Shown: positions 38,290-47,000 of the stretch, one piece after another | Layout: each line of letters opens with the position of its first letter | Position numbering within the stretch: the first letter of the stretch is position 1 | Origin: Aureispira sp. CCB-E | Lineage (GTDB): Bacteria; Bacteroidota; Bacteroidia; Chitinophagales; Saprospiraceae | Reading direction: 5' to 3' | DNA length: 64,000 bases | Assembly (NCBI RefSeq): GCF_031326345.1 | Contig: NZ_CP133671.1 | Coordinates: 2,480,001 to 2,544,000, forward strand | The notes under the pieces: model-generated | Databases searched by the model: none | What the model was told of the DNA's origin: nothing | What the model saw: only the letters and a program-made list of their open reading frames with translations | Made by a program: the position numbers and the translations under genes

Positions 38290-39141
38290 TCAAAATCTAG
38301 ACTTTTTTTTCTCTAAATGAGTTTCTAGTTTTTTAGAAATAGTTGGAATATATCTTTTGTTAAACAACTTCTTAAGAATAACTTTTTCTTCTAGGAAGTA
38401 AAGTTGAATATCTTGATAGGTTTTGCCTTCTTTTTTTATGCTCGTATTTAACTCGAATTTGTCGAATTGCTGTATATTAAGACAAAAACCATCAGCTATT
38501 TTGACAATACCACTTCCTTCAACTTTCGCCATAAAATCATCTATTTTTCGCATACCATAAGTCGATGTATATGTTTTGTTGACGGTATGAGCTGTTAGCT
38601 TACCTCTAGCCGATTCTACCATCAAAATATCAGCAACATGAACAGTTTCTACCTGTATTTCTCCATCTACTTGTTTGCTAAATTCTATATCATCATGCAC
38701 GGTTTGTATGTTTCTTCTATTGACTCGATGCAATTCTTGTTGATGAAGTTTCAGCAGAATTGCGTTCACAAGAGCTTCTCGTGTGATGGGTTTGGAAAGA
38801 AGGCTGTTCAATCCTAAATCAGGTATGAATTGCTTGCCATAAGCAGTTGTGTATATGACAGGAATCGTATCGTCTAATTCATGTATTTTTTTTACCAATT
38901 CAAGCCCACCAGTTGTATAATTAGAATAGGATGGGGGCAAGGTAGAACTATCAGATAGGTTGATGTCTACTAAAATCAAACTTGCTTTAAGAATGGTTGT
39001 TATATTACTAATAGCATCTTCGTAAGACAAGTATTTTTTGCAATAGAAGCTGTTCAGTCTCTTATCAAAAGAGATAATATTTTCCCTATTCTTCGCTTGA
39101 ATTAGATCATCTTCTATAATTACAATTAGTCTTTGTTCCAT
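38290..39141 (-). CDS. LytTR-type response regulator
   Basis: The 283-residue regulator has a receiver domain (1-125) with acidic pocket E10/D11/D12, phospho-acceptor D59 in LVDI, T98/T99 and K117 in SKPI. A LytTR DNA-binding domain follows (about 150-260, with VADILMVESARGKLTAHTV). LytTR proteins bind direct-repeat promoters of wall and surface genes. Its start overlaps the end of the histidine kinase gene by 16 nt, so the two are translationally coupled and form a cognate pair. Confidence 0.93.
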   Translation of the reverse strand: MEQRLIVIIEDDLIQAKNRENIISFDKRLNSFYCKKYLSYEDAISNITTILKASLILVDINLSDSSTLPPSYSNYTTGGLELVKKIHELDDTIPVIYTTAYGKQFIPDLGLNSLLSKPITREALVNAILLKLHQQELHRVNRRNIQTVHDDIEFSKQVDGEIQVETVHVADILMVESARGKLTAHTVNKTYTSTYGMRKIDDFMAKVEGSGIVKIADGFCLNIQQFDKFELNTSIKKEGKTYQDIQLYFLEEKVILKKLFNKRYIPTISKKLETHLEKKKSRF

Positions 39142-41045
39142 AAAATAGAGTTATTAGGTAGTGTAAGAATGTATTGTGTTCCTATATGATGACTATTAAG
39201 TTGTATGTCTCCATTTAATTTAAGATTTACGATTTCTTTGACCAAAGAAGTACCAAGAGATTTATTAGATTGTTCTATTGCCATGCCTTTTCCATTATCT
39301 TCAATAATAATCGTTGTTTGTGTTTGTTTTTGATTAAAATGGACATTGATACATGGATTTAGAGTCTGTTCAAAAGCATATTTTAGAGAATTGCTAATGA
39401 GTTCCATAAAGATGTATGCCAAGTAACTTATAGACTGGCTAGAATAGAAAACATCAGGTGCATTTTTAATATGAATATCTACGGTTTTAGCGCCTAATTT
39501 TTTGTAGGCAGATTCTAATTGCGAGAAAAAATATTTCGCATTAATTCTGGAATCTGCATTTTGGTTTTCTAATAACGTATATAGTTCTGCCAATGCTTGT
39601 ATATAGGAACTGATTCTGAACAAAACCAAGTGAGGTGAAGTATCATTTTCTTGTTCTAGCAATAATTCTTCTGTATCAACAATCCCCTGTAGTATACTTA
39701 AATTATTTTTTACCCTATGTTTAAGTTCTATTCTTAAAAAACGTTCTTCTTCTTCTCGTTGAGATAACTCGATGTTGAGTTGTTTGATTTGGTTGTTTTG
39801 TTTTTTGAATAAATAACTAACCAGTAAAACGATAGCCATCACAAATGAGAGAACTACTATAAATAATTGTTTTTGAGCATTGGCATTGGTCAATACTTTT
39901 TCATTCATTTTAGCTATTTCGAGTTCTCGCTCTTTCAGCTTTTCTCTAAACAGGCTTAATCCTTTGATTTGCTCTACTAAAAATGTATCGTTAGATTCTT
40001 TATATTTTTCATGCCACTTTAAGGCTTTTTCATAATCTTTCTCATCTTTGTACAATTGATAAAGGTTATAGTAGGGCTCTTTTAGATCAAGCTTTAAACC
40101 TAATTCTTTTAGAATAGAAATGCCTTCTAAAAAATTACCCTTAGATAGTTGGTTACTCCCTTCTTTTTTATAACAATCTGCCAAATTAAGTTTTGTTAAG
40201 GCAAAACTCTCTCGATCTCCAACTTTTTCACTAATTGCTAGGGATTGCTCGAATAGCTTTATAGCTGCGGTACAATTATTTTCTACACGTTTAATTCTTC
40301 CAATATTATTATAGATGTACCCCTTTTGCTGGATTAAATGATTTTTGTCAGCAAAATCTAGCGCTTTTTTGAAAAAAAACATTGCGCTATCGAGCTGGTT
40401 TTGTTTTTCATAACAAGCACCAATACCTACTATTGGAATACAGCAGCGACTTTCTTGCATATCTAGATTACCACATAAGTTATACGATTTTCGATAATAA
40501 TTCATTGAAGAATCTAGACTTTCCATTTTAAAGTAGGTTTGCCCAATGTTGTTATTGGCAGAAATCTTGTTTTCTGCTTTTTTTATAAATGCTTTTTGTT
40601 GAAAAAAATGATCAATAGCTTTTTTATAATCTCCTTCCAGACGATAAACAAGACCTATGTTTCCCAAGCAAGAACTAATTGCTGTACTGTCATTTAATTG
40701 TTTGGCCAAAAGGAGAGCGTGATTGCTAAAGACAATGACACTATCAAAATTACTGGTCATTCCATTCAAAACAGCTAATTGTAGTAGTACTTCCATTTCA
40801 CGCTCTAGATTACCTGTTTCTTGAGTTAATTTTAAGTTCTCTAGAGCATAAAATTTTGCTTTATTAGGATTACGTCGCCCTAAATGATGCACAACAGTTA
40901 TCCCCCAAATTATTTTGGTAGAATCTGTCTTACTATGTTCGTAGATACGAATAAGACTATCCATTGTTATGGTCGATTCTGATTGTCCTTTGCTATGATT
41001 ATTGATAGCAATAAAGCAAAAAAAGAGGAAGATACTTCTTAACAT
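39126..41045 (-). CDS. TPR-containing sensor histidine kinase
   Basis: The 639-residue protein has an N-terminal signal, periplasmic TPR repeats (about 40-370), a membrane segment (LFIVVLSFVMAIVLLVSYLF, about 393-413) and a HisKA_2-type dimerisation domain. The predicted phospho-histidine is H443 in ELKHRVKNN. A HATPase_c domain follows, with N-box MELISNSLKYAF, G1 EDNGKGM and G2 LGTSLVKEI. This TPR-kinase plus LytTR layout is common in Bacteroidota. The signal is unknown; TPRs suggest protein or peptide sensing. Translation is coupled to the overlapping regulator gene. Confidence 0.92.
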   Translation of the reverse strand: MLRSIFLFFCFIAINNHSKGQSESTITMDSLIRIYEHSKTDSTKIIWGITVVHHLGRRNPNKAKFYALENLKLTQETGNLEREMEVLLQLAVLNGMTSNFDSVIVFSNHALLLAKQLNDSTAISSCLGNIGLVYRLEGDYKKAIDHFFQQKAFIKKAENKISANNNIGQTYFKMESLDSSMNYYRKSYNLCGNLDMQESRCCIPIVGIGACYEKQNQLDSAMFFFKKALDFADKNHLIQQKGYIYNNIGRIKRVENNCTAAIKLFEQSLAISEKVGDRESFALTKLNLADCYKKEGSNQLSKGNFLEGISILKELGLKLDLKEPYYNLYQLYKDEKDYEKALKWHEKYKESNDTFLVEQIKGLSLFREKLKERELEIAKMNEKVLTNANAQKQLFIVVLSFVMAIVLLVSYLFKKQNNQIKQLNIELSQREEEERFLRIELKHRVKNNLSILQGIVDTEELLLEQENDTSPHLVLFRISSYIQALAELYTLLENQNADSRINAKYFFSQLESAYKKLGAKTVDIHIKNAPDVFYSSQSISYLAYIFMELISNSLKYAFEQTLNPCINVHFNQKQTQTTIIIEDNGKGMAIEQSNKSLGTSLVKEIVNLKLNGDIQLNSHHIGTQYILTLPNNSILWNKD

Positions 41046-41376
41046 TTTTGATGATTTATATAATTGAGCAAGAAAAAAATCTTTTGAATGATCAAGCCTT
41101 ATCTTAGGTTCTTATAGTATGTAGTTATCTGTTAATGTTTCGTAGGTACTTTGTTATAATATTGTTTTAGTAGAGAAAACTTAGTGTAATTGAGCCTTTA
41201 TACTGTTAAATACGAAAAAAAAATGTATATGTGAAGCTTGTGTGTAACAAAAAAATAAACAAATGGCTAATAAAGAGATAGATATGCTTTAAGATAGTTT
41301 TCTTTATGGACTTCAATAGTGTTGATATTAAGAGAAATAAAAGTAGTAAAACCAAAGTAGTTCGCTAGAAAACATT

Positions 41377-41384
41377 AACTTTGC
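41377..41384 (+). promoter_or_regulatory. -7 element upstream of the 41415 gene
   Basis: TAACTTTG is an exact TAnnTTTG match, ending 30 nt before the ATG. No TTTG is found at the expected -33 position. The remaining spacer 41046-41376, between the divergent kinase and this gene, is AT-rich with nothing else evident. Confidence 0.45.
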
Positions 41385-41414
41385 GGGATAAATAATCCTT
41401 AAACAAAAAACCAC

Positions 41415-42275
41415 ATGATCCGATTCTTTTTGCTTTTGTTATGCTTTGCAAGCTATTATAACACTTACAGCCAAATCCCAGGATATCAAGGAAAGCGCTT
41501 TTTTGTAGAAGTAGGCACTTCTTTTTGGTTTAATTCGTTTAATCCTAGAGCCAATAACGTAGGACCCAATGCCTTTCCAAGTGACGATACAAGGCAGTTT
41601 ACCTTACAAGAGCATTATTTTTTGAAACCAAGTTACGTTCTATCTCGAAAAATTCTATTTTCGTTAGAATACGAATACTCTAAAACGGGGCTACACATTA
41701 GAAACAATCCAGAAGTTTATGATTATAATAAAGACGTAGGAGCAATTACCCCCAGTCGGTTGATTTATGGTTTAATGGATCAGCACAGTTTATTTTATCA
41801 TTTGTATGCCCATAAAATCAATTTTTCGTTTAGTCATTATTTTAAACCGAATGCCAATTTAGCACCATTGGGTTGGTATGCCGAATGGGGAGTAGATGCT
41901 GTCTTTGCACAAGGAGTCTTATTAGATCAGAAAGTTACTTATGGTCATGATGCCAATTTTAATGGAAATAAACCCTCTAAAGAATATACCAATCCGACTG
42001 GAATTAATGCTGAGCAGGTAGCTTTCTTATTGGGAGTGCACGGAGGAATAGGTTATCGAACTATTATAGCGAATCGAATTGTTTTTAGTGGCGCGTTGAG
42101 AATGACATTATTTCCTCAAATGTGGTCGATAGATACCGTTCAAATCAATTCAGCAGAAAGGGAGCAACGGTATGCCGATCGAAATAACATCAACTATAGA
42201 CGCCGAGTTTATCAGCGGGTACAAGCACATTATTATCTAAATGTAGTGATTGGAATTGGAGTACTGCTCTTTTAA
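41415..42275 (+). CDS. Probable outer-membrane beta-barrel protein
   Basis: The 286-residue protein has a signal peptide (MIRFFLLLLCFASYYNTYSQ), amphipathic strands throughout (FFVEVGTSFWFN, KILFSLEYEYSK, NFSFSHYF, ALRMTLFP) and a C-terminal phenylalanine, all consistent with an outer-membrane barrel. No specific family is recognised. The downstream lipoprotein gene starts 11 nt after its stop, so the two are an operon and probably interact at the outer membrane. Confidence 0.72.
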   Translation: MIRFFLLLLCFASYYNTYSQIPGYQGKRFFVEVGTSFWFNSFNPRANNVGPNAFPSDDTRQFTLQEHYFLKPSYVLSRKILFSLEYEYSKTGLHIRNNPEVYDYNKDVGAITPSRLIYGLMDQHSLFYHLYAHKINFSFSHYFKPNANLAPLGWYAEWGVDAVFAQGVLLDQKVTYGHDANFNGNKPSKEYTNPTGINAEQVAFLLGVHGGIGYRTIIANRIVFSGALRMTLFPQMWSIDTVQINSAEREQRYADRNNINYRRRVYQRVQAHYYLNVVIGIGVLLF

Positions 42276-42286
42276 ACCTAAAACAT

Positions 42287-43231
42287 ATGAAAAAGCAATT
42301 CATTTTATTAGTTGTAATGGCATTGTTGTTACACAATTGTCAAAAGTACGAAGCACAATATGGAATAGAAACCGCAGAAGAAACGGTTTTAGGAGGAAAT
42401 ACGTACGAAATTGCCTACTGCACAGAAGAGGGCGTATTTCTGTTGACAGGAAATATGAAGCGTGCTAAGAAAGTAGTTTCTTTTGCCAATAAATTATATC
42501 CTGAAGCCAAGCATGTTGCCTTGAGTATTCAAAAAGATAGAGTCGCTTATATTGACCCTGATACTCGAACTCCTGTTATTGTTGATACGATGGGAAATGT
42601 ATTAGAGGAGTTGACACAGTATACCAATACAAATGATTTAGGTTGGCATAATGGAGATAGAACGCTGTACATTCTCGCTAACAATCAAGTTCATTTTTAT
42701 GGAGAGGCACTTAGTTTGCCGAATGCATTATTTGTACAGCCTCCATCAAGCTATGATTATGAAGTGACGAGTTTAGATATTAATGATGATTTGGATGTTG
42801 CTTATGGAGCTATTTATTACAAAGCTTCGGGAAGCTATAGAAATTGGTATTATAGTTATCATTACAATTACAAAGCACCTAACAAAACAGATGAGTCGCA
42901 TGTAAATTCGTATGGTTCTTATCATTTCTTTCAAAACGTAGGAGCAGATACCAAGCGATTTTATCATACCATCCGCTTTTCTGAGCCCGAATATAGTTAT
43001 ACCAATAGAGATGCAGTCGTAATAGTTTATGGTCTCCGAACCCAATCAGAAGAGAGGTTTGATAGAGATTATATCCTTAGAAAAAATAATTTCGAATTAA
43101 GTGTAAGAGCAGAAGGCTCATTGTTTAAAAAGCCTTTTCAAAATTATTCGAATAACTTTATAGCAACTATTTGGAGCATAGATCTTGACTACGATGAACC
43201 TATGTATGTAGATTGGGCAATTGGATTTTAG
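42287..43231 (+). CDS. Lipoprotein of unknown function, possible beta-propeller
   Basis: The 314-residue protein has a lipobox LLHNC near residue 18. The mature part has repeated short strands with patterns such as EIAYCTEEGVFLLTG, HVALSIQKDRVAYIDP and RTLYILANNQVHFYG, which suggests a TolB/WD40-like propeller. This is inference, since no family signature is clear. It is co-transcribed with the 41415 barrel gene and ends 56 nt from a convergent gene. Confidence 0.65.
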   Translation: MKKQFILLVVMALLLHNCQKYEAQYGIETAEETVLGGNTYEIAYCTEEGVFLLTGNMKRAKKVVSFANKLYPEAKHVALSIQKDRVAYIDPDTRTPVIVDTMGNVLEELTQYTNTNDLGWHNGDRTLYILANNQVHFYGEALSLPNALFVQPPSSYDYEVTSLDINDDLDVAYGAIYYKASGSYRNWYYSYHYNYKAPNKTDESHVNSYGSYHFFQNVGADTKRFYHTIRFSEPEYSYTNRDAVVIVYGLRTQSEERFDRDYILRKNNFELSVRAEGSLFKKPFQNYSNNFIATIWSIDLDYDEPMYVDWAIGF

Positions 43232-43286
43232 AAAATATATAGAGCACATTCTTCCATAAATGCTTTCATTTTACTGGACCGTGTTC

Positions 43287-44210
43287 TTAGCCCCTGTATT
43301 CAAAGTTTTGCATAAATACCTTGTCATTACTTAACTTAAGAATTAGTTGCTGCTTTGATTTTGGATTGTTTAGAACTTGCATAATGCGTTCCACTTGCCC
43401 TTCAGGAATAGCAAATTCAACATTAAAATTTTTGATGTGGGAGGGTTGGACAATTTCACTAGAGTGGTGTGGTGCATAACTCCCTTTGGTTCCCCAAATT
43501 TTAACGGCAGGGCATTCACAATCTTTGTGTTGAGATAAGGCAATTATAATGCTATAATCTACGATAGCAATTGGTCGTTTTCCTGCATTTTCTACGGTAA
43601 ATTTGATGGTGATAATATTTTCAATAGGTAAAATAGATAGTTTGAACACATCTGTAAAAACCCTATAGTCTGGTTCAATGTTTTTTCTATCGTAATACAT
43701 CAAATCAACATCGTACTTAGTGGCAGAGAAAGTTCCTGTATTCTTGCGAACAAAAACCTTTTGATGGTATTCTTTTTTGACCTTATTGTTTTTGGTAAAT
43801 GTTTGATAGTTACGAATAAAAAAAGGCTTTTCCCAAGCAGGAGGAATGTGCAGCACACTCAAAGGGTGTCCATCAATCATAATATCATAACTATTCAGTT
43901 CAAATAAATGGCTGATGCGTTTGATAATAATTTTATTGAGTTCATTGGTATCTTTTAAACCACAATCCTCAAACTTTACCTCCTTGAATAATTTGCGTCG
44001 ATCGTCAAAGCCAATGACGATAAAGCCATCTAAACCATAGGTGTTCGCCATGGCAGAAGTATCTTTAAGAAACTCATTGATGCCTTTGAGGCTAGTGAGG
44101 TCATACCACTCGTATTTAAAATCAAATTTGAGGCTTTCTTTATCTAGGTTGAGAAGGGCGTGTTCTAAATGCTCGTGCACAATGGAATGAATCCGATCAA
44201 TGTCCAACAT
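43287..44210 (-). CDS. Schlafen-type AlbA_2 domain protein
   Basis: From ATG 44210 the product is 307 residues. The N-terminal half matches the AlbA_2/Schlafen nucleotide-binding fold: FDFKYEWYDL, INEFLKDTSAMANTYGLDGFI, VIGFDD. The C-terminal part (about 190-307) is a separate beta-rich domain with KFTVENAGKRPIAIVDYSI. A TTG start at 44249 would run into the terminator hairpin of the upstream gene, so ATG is favoured. AlbA_2 proteins act as transcription regulators, nucleases or defence factors; which one applies here is unknown. Confidence 0.75.
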   Translation of the reverse strand: MLDIDRIHSIVHEHLEHALLNLDKESLKFDFKYEWYDLTSLKGINEFLKDTSAMANTYGLDGFIVIGFDDRRKLFKEVKFEDCGLKDTNELNKIIIKRISHLFELNSYDIMIDGHPLSVLHIPPAWEKPFFIRNYQTFTKNNKVKKEYHQKVFVRKNTGTFSATKYDVDLMYYDRKNIEPDYRVFTDVFKLSILPIENIITIKFTVENAGKRPIAIVDYSIIIALSQHKDCECPAVKIWGTKGSYAPHHSSEIVQPSHIKNFNVEFAIPEGQVERIMQVLNNPKSKQQLILKLSNDKVFMQNFEYRG

Positions 44211-44244
44211 AATCGTATTTGGGATATTTATGGTTAGAAAAGCA

Positions 44245-44280
44245 GGCAATTTGAAGATACTGTATAGGTTTCAAATTGCC
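44245..44280 (-). terminator. Terminator of the transglycosylase gene
   Basis: 11-bp perfect stem (44245-44255 and 44270-44280) with a 14-nt loop. In the minus direction it is followed by TGCTTTTCT. The stem GGCAATTTGAA is identical to that in the lipA/hisS terminator at 5630-5659. Confidence 0.75.
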
Positions 44281-44288
44281 AAACGATA

Positions 44289-45260
44289 TTATTCTTCAAC
44301 AGGAATTTTGATCTGATAAGTCTTTTTATACTTGTTGGTTAAAGATGTGTTGCGCAACCATGGATTGTATATTTTAAGCATCCTGTAAGTTGTTTTATGC
44401 TCTTTGGCAAATTCTGCAAAACTAGCGACACTACCTTTGACGGTTACGGTTTTGAATTTAGGCATAGGAGGGTATAAGTCCTTAGGTTCCAAATGAAAAC
44501 CATATTTAGTTGGATGTTGCATAATCTCTTTAATGGCCATGATTCTCAGCACATATCTTGATGTTTCAGAGTTTAAATGGAGGTCAAAATAAGCAGAACC
44601 TCCTTGTTCTCGTATGCGCTTTCTCAAACCACCTTTTCCCATGTTGTAAGAAGCAGCGGCAAGCGTCCAACTTCCAAAGTCATTGTACGCCTCTTTTAAG
44701 TATTTACAAGCGGCAACAGTTGCTTTTTCTAGGTGGTAACGCTCATCAACCTCGCTATTCACTTCTAAACCTCTTTCTTTGGCACTGCCTGACATAAACT
44801 GCCAGAATCCTCTAGCACCAGCAGGTGAAACGGCATTAGAAAGTGCTGATTCGGCTACTGCCAAATATTTCACATCATCAGGAATTCCATTGGCTTTTAG
44901 AATCGGCTCTATAATAGGGAAGTAACGATTGGCTTTTTTGAAGAATAAAAAAGTAGCAGAGTGGCGAAAACAGTTAGAAATTAACTCACGATCAAAACGT
45001 TCTTTGGCATCAAAATTATCCATTGGTAGATCTTCTCCAGCAAAATCAACCGATGTTGGCATTTCAGGAGCGTGTACTTCCTGTGCTGGATGATTAGGTT
45101 TGGGGGCTGCTTCAGTCGTTGTTGTGGTAGAACCATTGTTAGGGATGGTCATAGAACCATTTCCAGAACTATCAGGTTTTGTATAAGACGTTAACATTAT
45201 AATTGTAATAACCGTAGCGGCTCCAAGCCCATAAAAAATCAAGTTCTTTAGTTGTTGCAT
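44289..45260 (-). CDS. MltD-like lytic transglycosylase
   Basis: The 323-residue protein has an N-terminal membrane anchor (LKNLIFYGLGAATVITIIMLT) and a low-complexity linker (30-70). An SLT domain follows (about 95-245) with catalytic E137 in AVAESALS, then GARGFWQFM and AAASYNMGKGG. The C-terminus (about 268-323) resembles a diverged LysM-type glycan-binding motif (KTTYRMLKIYNPWL). It cleaves the MurNAc-GlcNAc bond of peptidoglycan to give anhydro ends and is probably periplasmic. It has its own terminator. Confidence 0.9.
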   Translation of the reverse strand: MQQLKNLIFYGLGAATVITIIMLTSYTKPDSSGNGSMTIPNNGSTTTTTEAAPKPNHPAQEVHAPEMPTSVDFAGEDLPMDNFDAKERFDRELISNCFRHSATFLFFKKANRYFPIIEPILKANGIPDDVKYLAVAESALSNAVSPAGARGFWQFMSGSAKERGLEVNSEVDERYHLEKATVAACKYLKEAYNDFGSWTLAAASYNMGKGGLRKRIREQGGSAYFDLHLNSETSRYVLRIMAIKEIMQHPTKYGFHLEPKDLYPPMPKFKTVTVKGSVASFAEFAKEHKTTYRMLKIYNPWLRNTSLTNKYKKTYQIKIPVEE

Positions 45261-45379
45261 ATTTGTTTCTAATTAATAGCTAAGAATTAACGCTAGATGG
45301 ACTTGCTCTTGTAAGTCTATCTAAGGTCCTTTATAATCGTCTTATCTGGTCTTGTCTTATTGTATATAGAAATTGTTCA

Positions 45380-45421
45380 TGCTGCTACTTGTGATCATTA
45401 AAATGATGGAGAGTAGCAGCA
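45380..45421 (-). terminator. Hairpin downstream of the DUF2480 gene; dispersed-repeat copy C
   Basis: Perfect 10-bp stem TGCTGCTACT / AGTAGCAGCA with an inner GATCAT/ATGATG pairing, 25 nt beyond the stop codon at 45446. The right arm plus flank (45412-45430) matches 50185-50203 at 18 of 19 positions, so the hairpin belongs to the dispersed intergenic repeat family. Confidence 0.6.
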
Positions 45422-45445
45422 CAGCCAACTGTTTGTTTTTATAGT

Positions 45446-45955
45446 CTACTTCTTTTTGTATAGAGGAACCATAGAACAAGGCTCTCCATACATGATTTTT
45501 TTAGCAACAGGAGTTAACAATCTTGCTAACTCAGTATAGGCTGAAATCGGTACGGGTTTTTCGCTACAGCCCTTTATGACAATTCGTTGATCTTGATACG
45601 CTTCTAAATCAAGAGTTGCAAGGGTTTTGTTGTAATGAGCAACTACAAAATCGGCTTCGTTGCCATGAACAATTGCTTTGGCATAAGGAGCCGCATGAAC
45701 CGTTGCCAATTGGTAAGCCCAAATAGGTACAATAGCATCGGTAGAACAATAAATAGCTAAGTTTTTGCCCGTATATTGTGCCCAATCATGCTCTGCGACT
45801 ACTGCTCTAAAGTCTTTTTCACGAAGAATAAGACCTTTGAATAAATAGTCCTTAATATCAAAAACAAGAATTTCTTCTTGAGGGTAGTAATTTTCTAAGT
45901 TAATAGTAATGATACCACTTTTGGCGACTCTATTAACCAATGGTTTATCTTTCAT
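45446..45955 (-). CDS. DUF2480 family protein
   Basis: From ATG 45955 the protein is 169 residues and matches the Bacteroidota DUF2480 family end to end: VNRVAKSGIITINLENYYP, FDIKDYLFKGLILREKDFR, HDWAQYTGK, STDAIVPIWAY, VIKGCSEKPVPISAY and MYGEPCSMVPLYK. A TTG at 46033 would add 26 unmatched residues and is rejected. The function is unknown; the conserved cysteines in IKGCS and GEPCS could bind metal. It lies 87 nt downstream of the 46043 gene on the same strand. Confidence 0.85.
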   Translation of the reverse strand: MKDKPLVNRVAKSGIITINLENYYPQEEILVFDIKDYLFKGLILREKDFRAVVAEHDWAQYTGKNLAIYCSTDAIVPIWAYQLATVHAAPYAKAIVHGNEADFVVAHYNKTLATLDLEAYQDQRIVIKGCSEKPVPISAYTELARLLTPVAKKIMYGEPCSMVPLYKKK

Positions 45956-46042
45956 TGAACGATTTTTATAATTTTTTGAGTTTGATTTTGACAAGGCAAT
46001 GCATTTAAAATAAGATAAATATGTTTTGCCCAATCTGAATAT

Positions 46043-46459
46043 TTATAGTGTTAATAAATAGGTTACTAATACTATAATACCAATCAATCGAATAAGTGTT
46101 GCGTATTTTGGATTTTTTAAGAAAAAGCTAACAATAAAAGGAATTGCTGCTTCTGCAAAGATAATAATATCATGCAATAATTCCATCCATTTGGGATAAG
46201 CTAGAAGTTCCATAAGGTGAACAAACAACAGAATAAACGAAATTGCCAAGGCAATACCAAATAGTGCTTTGCCCTCAGTACTAGAGGGTTCACTTTGCTC
46301 CAATTGAATTTTTAGTCGTTCAATAGTAGCGTCATAATCTTTGGGTAGTTCTTTGGACGTTCCTTTAAAGTAGGGTAGTTCTCGATGGGCGTCTTTTACG
46401 ATTTCATTGGGGGTGTGTTGTTCTTCTGGATTATTTTCCATAGCGTTATTGTGGCTCAT
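46043..46459 (-). CDS. Small membrane protein of unknown function
   Basis: The 138-residue protein has a hydrophilic N-terminal 60 residues (DYDATIERLKIQLEQ is probably helical) followed by three membrane segments (about 64-88, 95-114, 120-138). I do not recognise a family. It may share a transcript with the DUF2480 gene 87 nt downstream. Confidence 0.6.
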   Translation of the reverse strand: MSHNNAMENNPEEQHTPNEIVKDAHRELPYFKGTSKELPKDYDATIERLKIQLEQSEPSSTEGKALFGIALAISFILLFVHLMELLAYPKWMELLHDIIIFAEAAIPFIVSFFLKNPKYATLIRLIGIIVLVTYLLTL

Positions 46460-47000
46460 TTTAGTCGTTCGTTAGTAATTCGATTAATTTTGTATTGTTA
46501 ACGGATTATTAGATACCAAGCTATTTTGTCAAGTTGCAAAAATGTTGAATGGTTCAACATTAATTTCTTAGTTAGAATAACCCGTTATCATACTATATAT
46601 ATGAACGTTTAAAATTGCTATAATATACATTAATAGTCTGTTGGGAAAATGTATGAAGAGGATAGTATTTTTGTGTTTTGAAAATTTCTAAACTATTAAG
46701 GATATAATATGTGCAAAACATTGAGCCAAATATTGGAGTGAGATTGTTTATAAAAATAAGAGTATATTTTTCCAAATTCAAATTATAGCTCTAAAAAAGT
46801 AAAGAATAATACATTCGTATTCCTAAATAACTAACATCTTGTTTATCATATATAAAACGAAACGACCTTTTATGTTCCTATAAGTTCGTAGGAATAATAC
46901 TATATAACAAGCAAATTTTTTTTATCTTTATGAATTGGCAAAAGTAGAAGTTTAACAGGATGACTACTTTAAATGCTATTGTAAACCAAAATAGGATAGG
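46460..47000. other. 541-nt AT-rich divergent spacer
   Basis: No convincing gene, repeat or hairpin. A 62-codon minus-strand frame inside it (46593-46781) has random-looking composition. The promoters of both flanking genes must lie here, but I could not single them out. Confidence 0.45.

Noticed and set aside
44211-44249. TTG start for the AlbA_2 gene
   Set aside because: The start codon would lie in the terminator hairpin of the upstream gene; ATG 44210 fits better.
46593-46781. Minus-strand frame of 62 codons
   Set aside because: AT-rich spacer, random residue composition, no promoter or family likeness.
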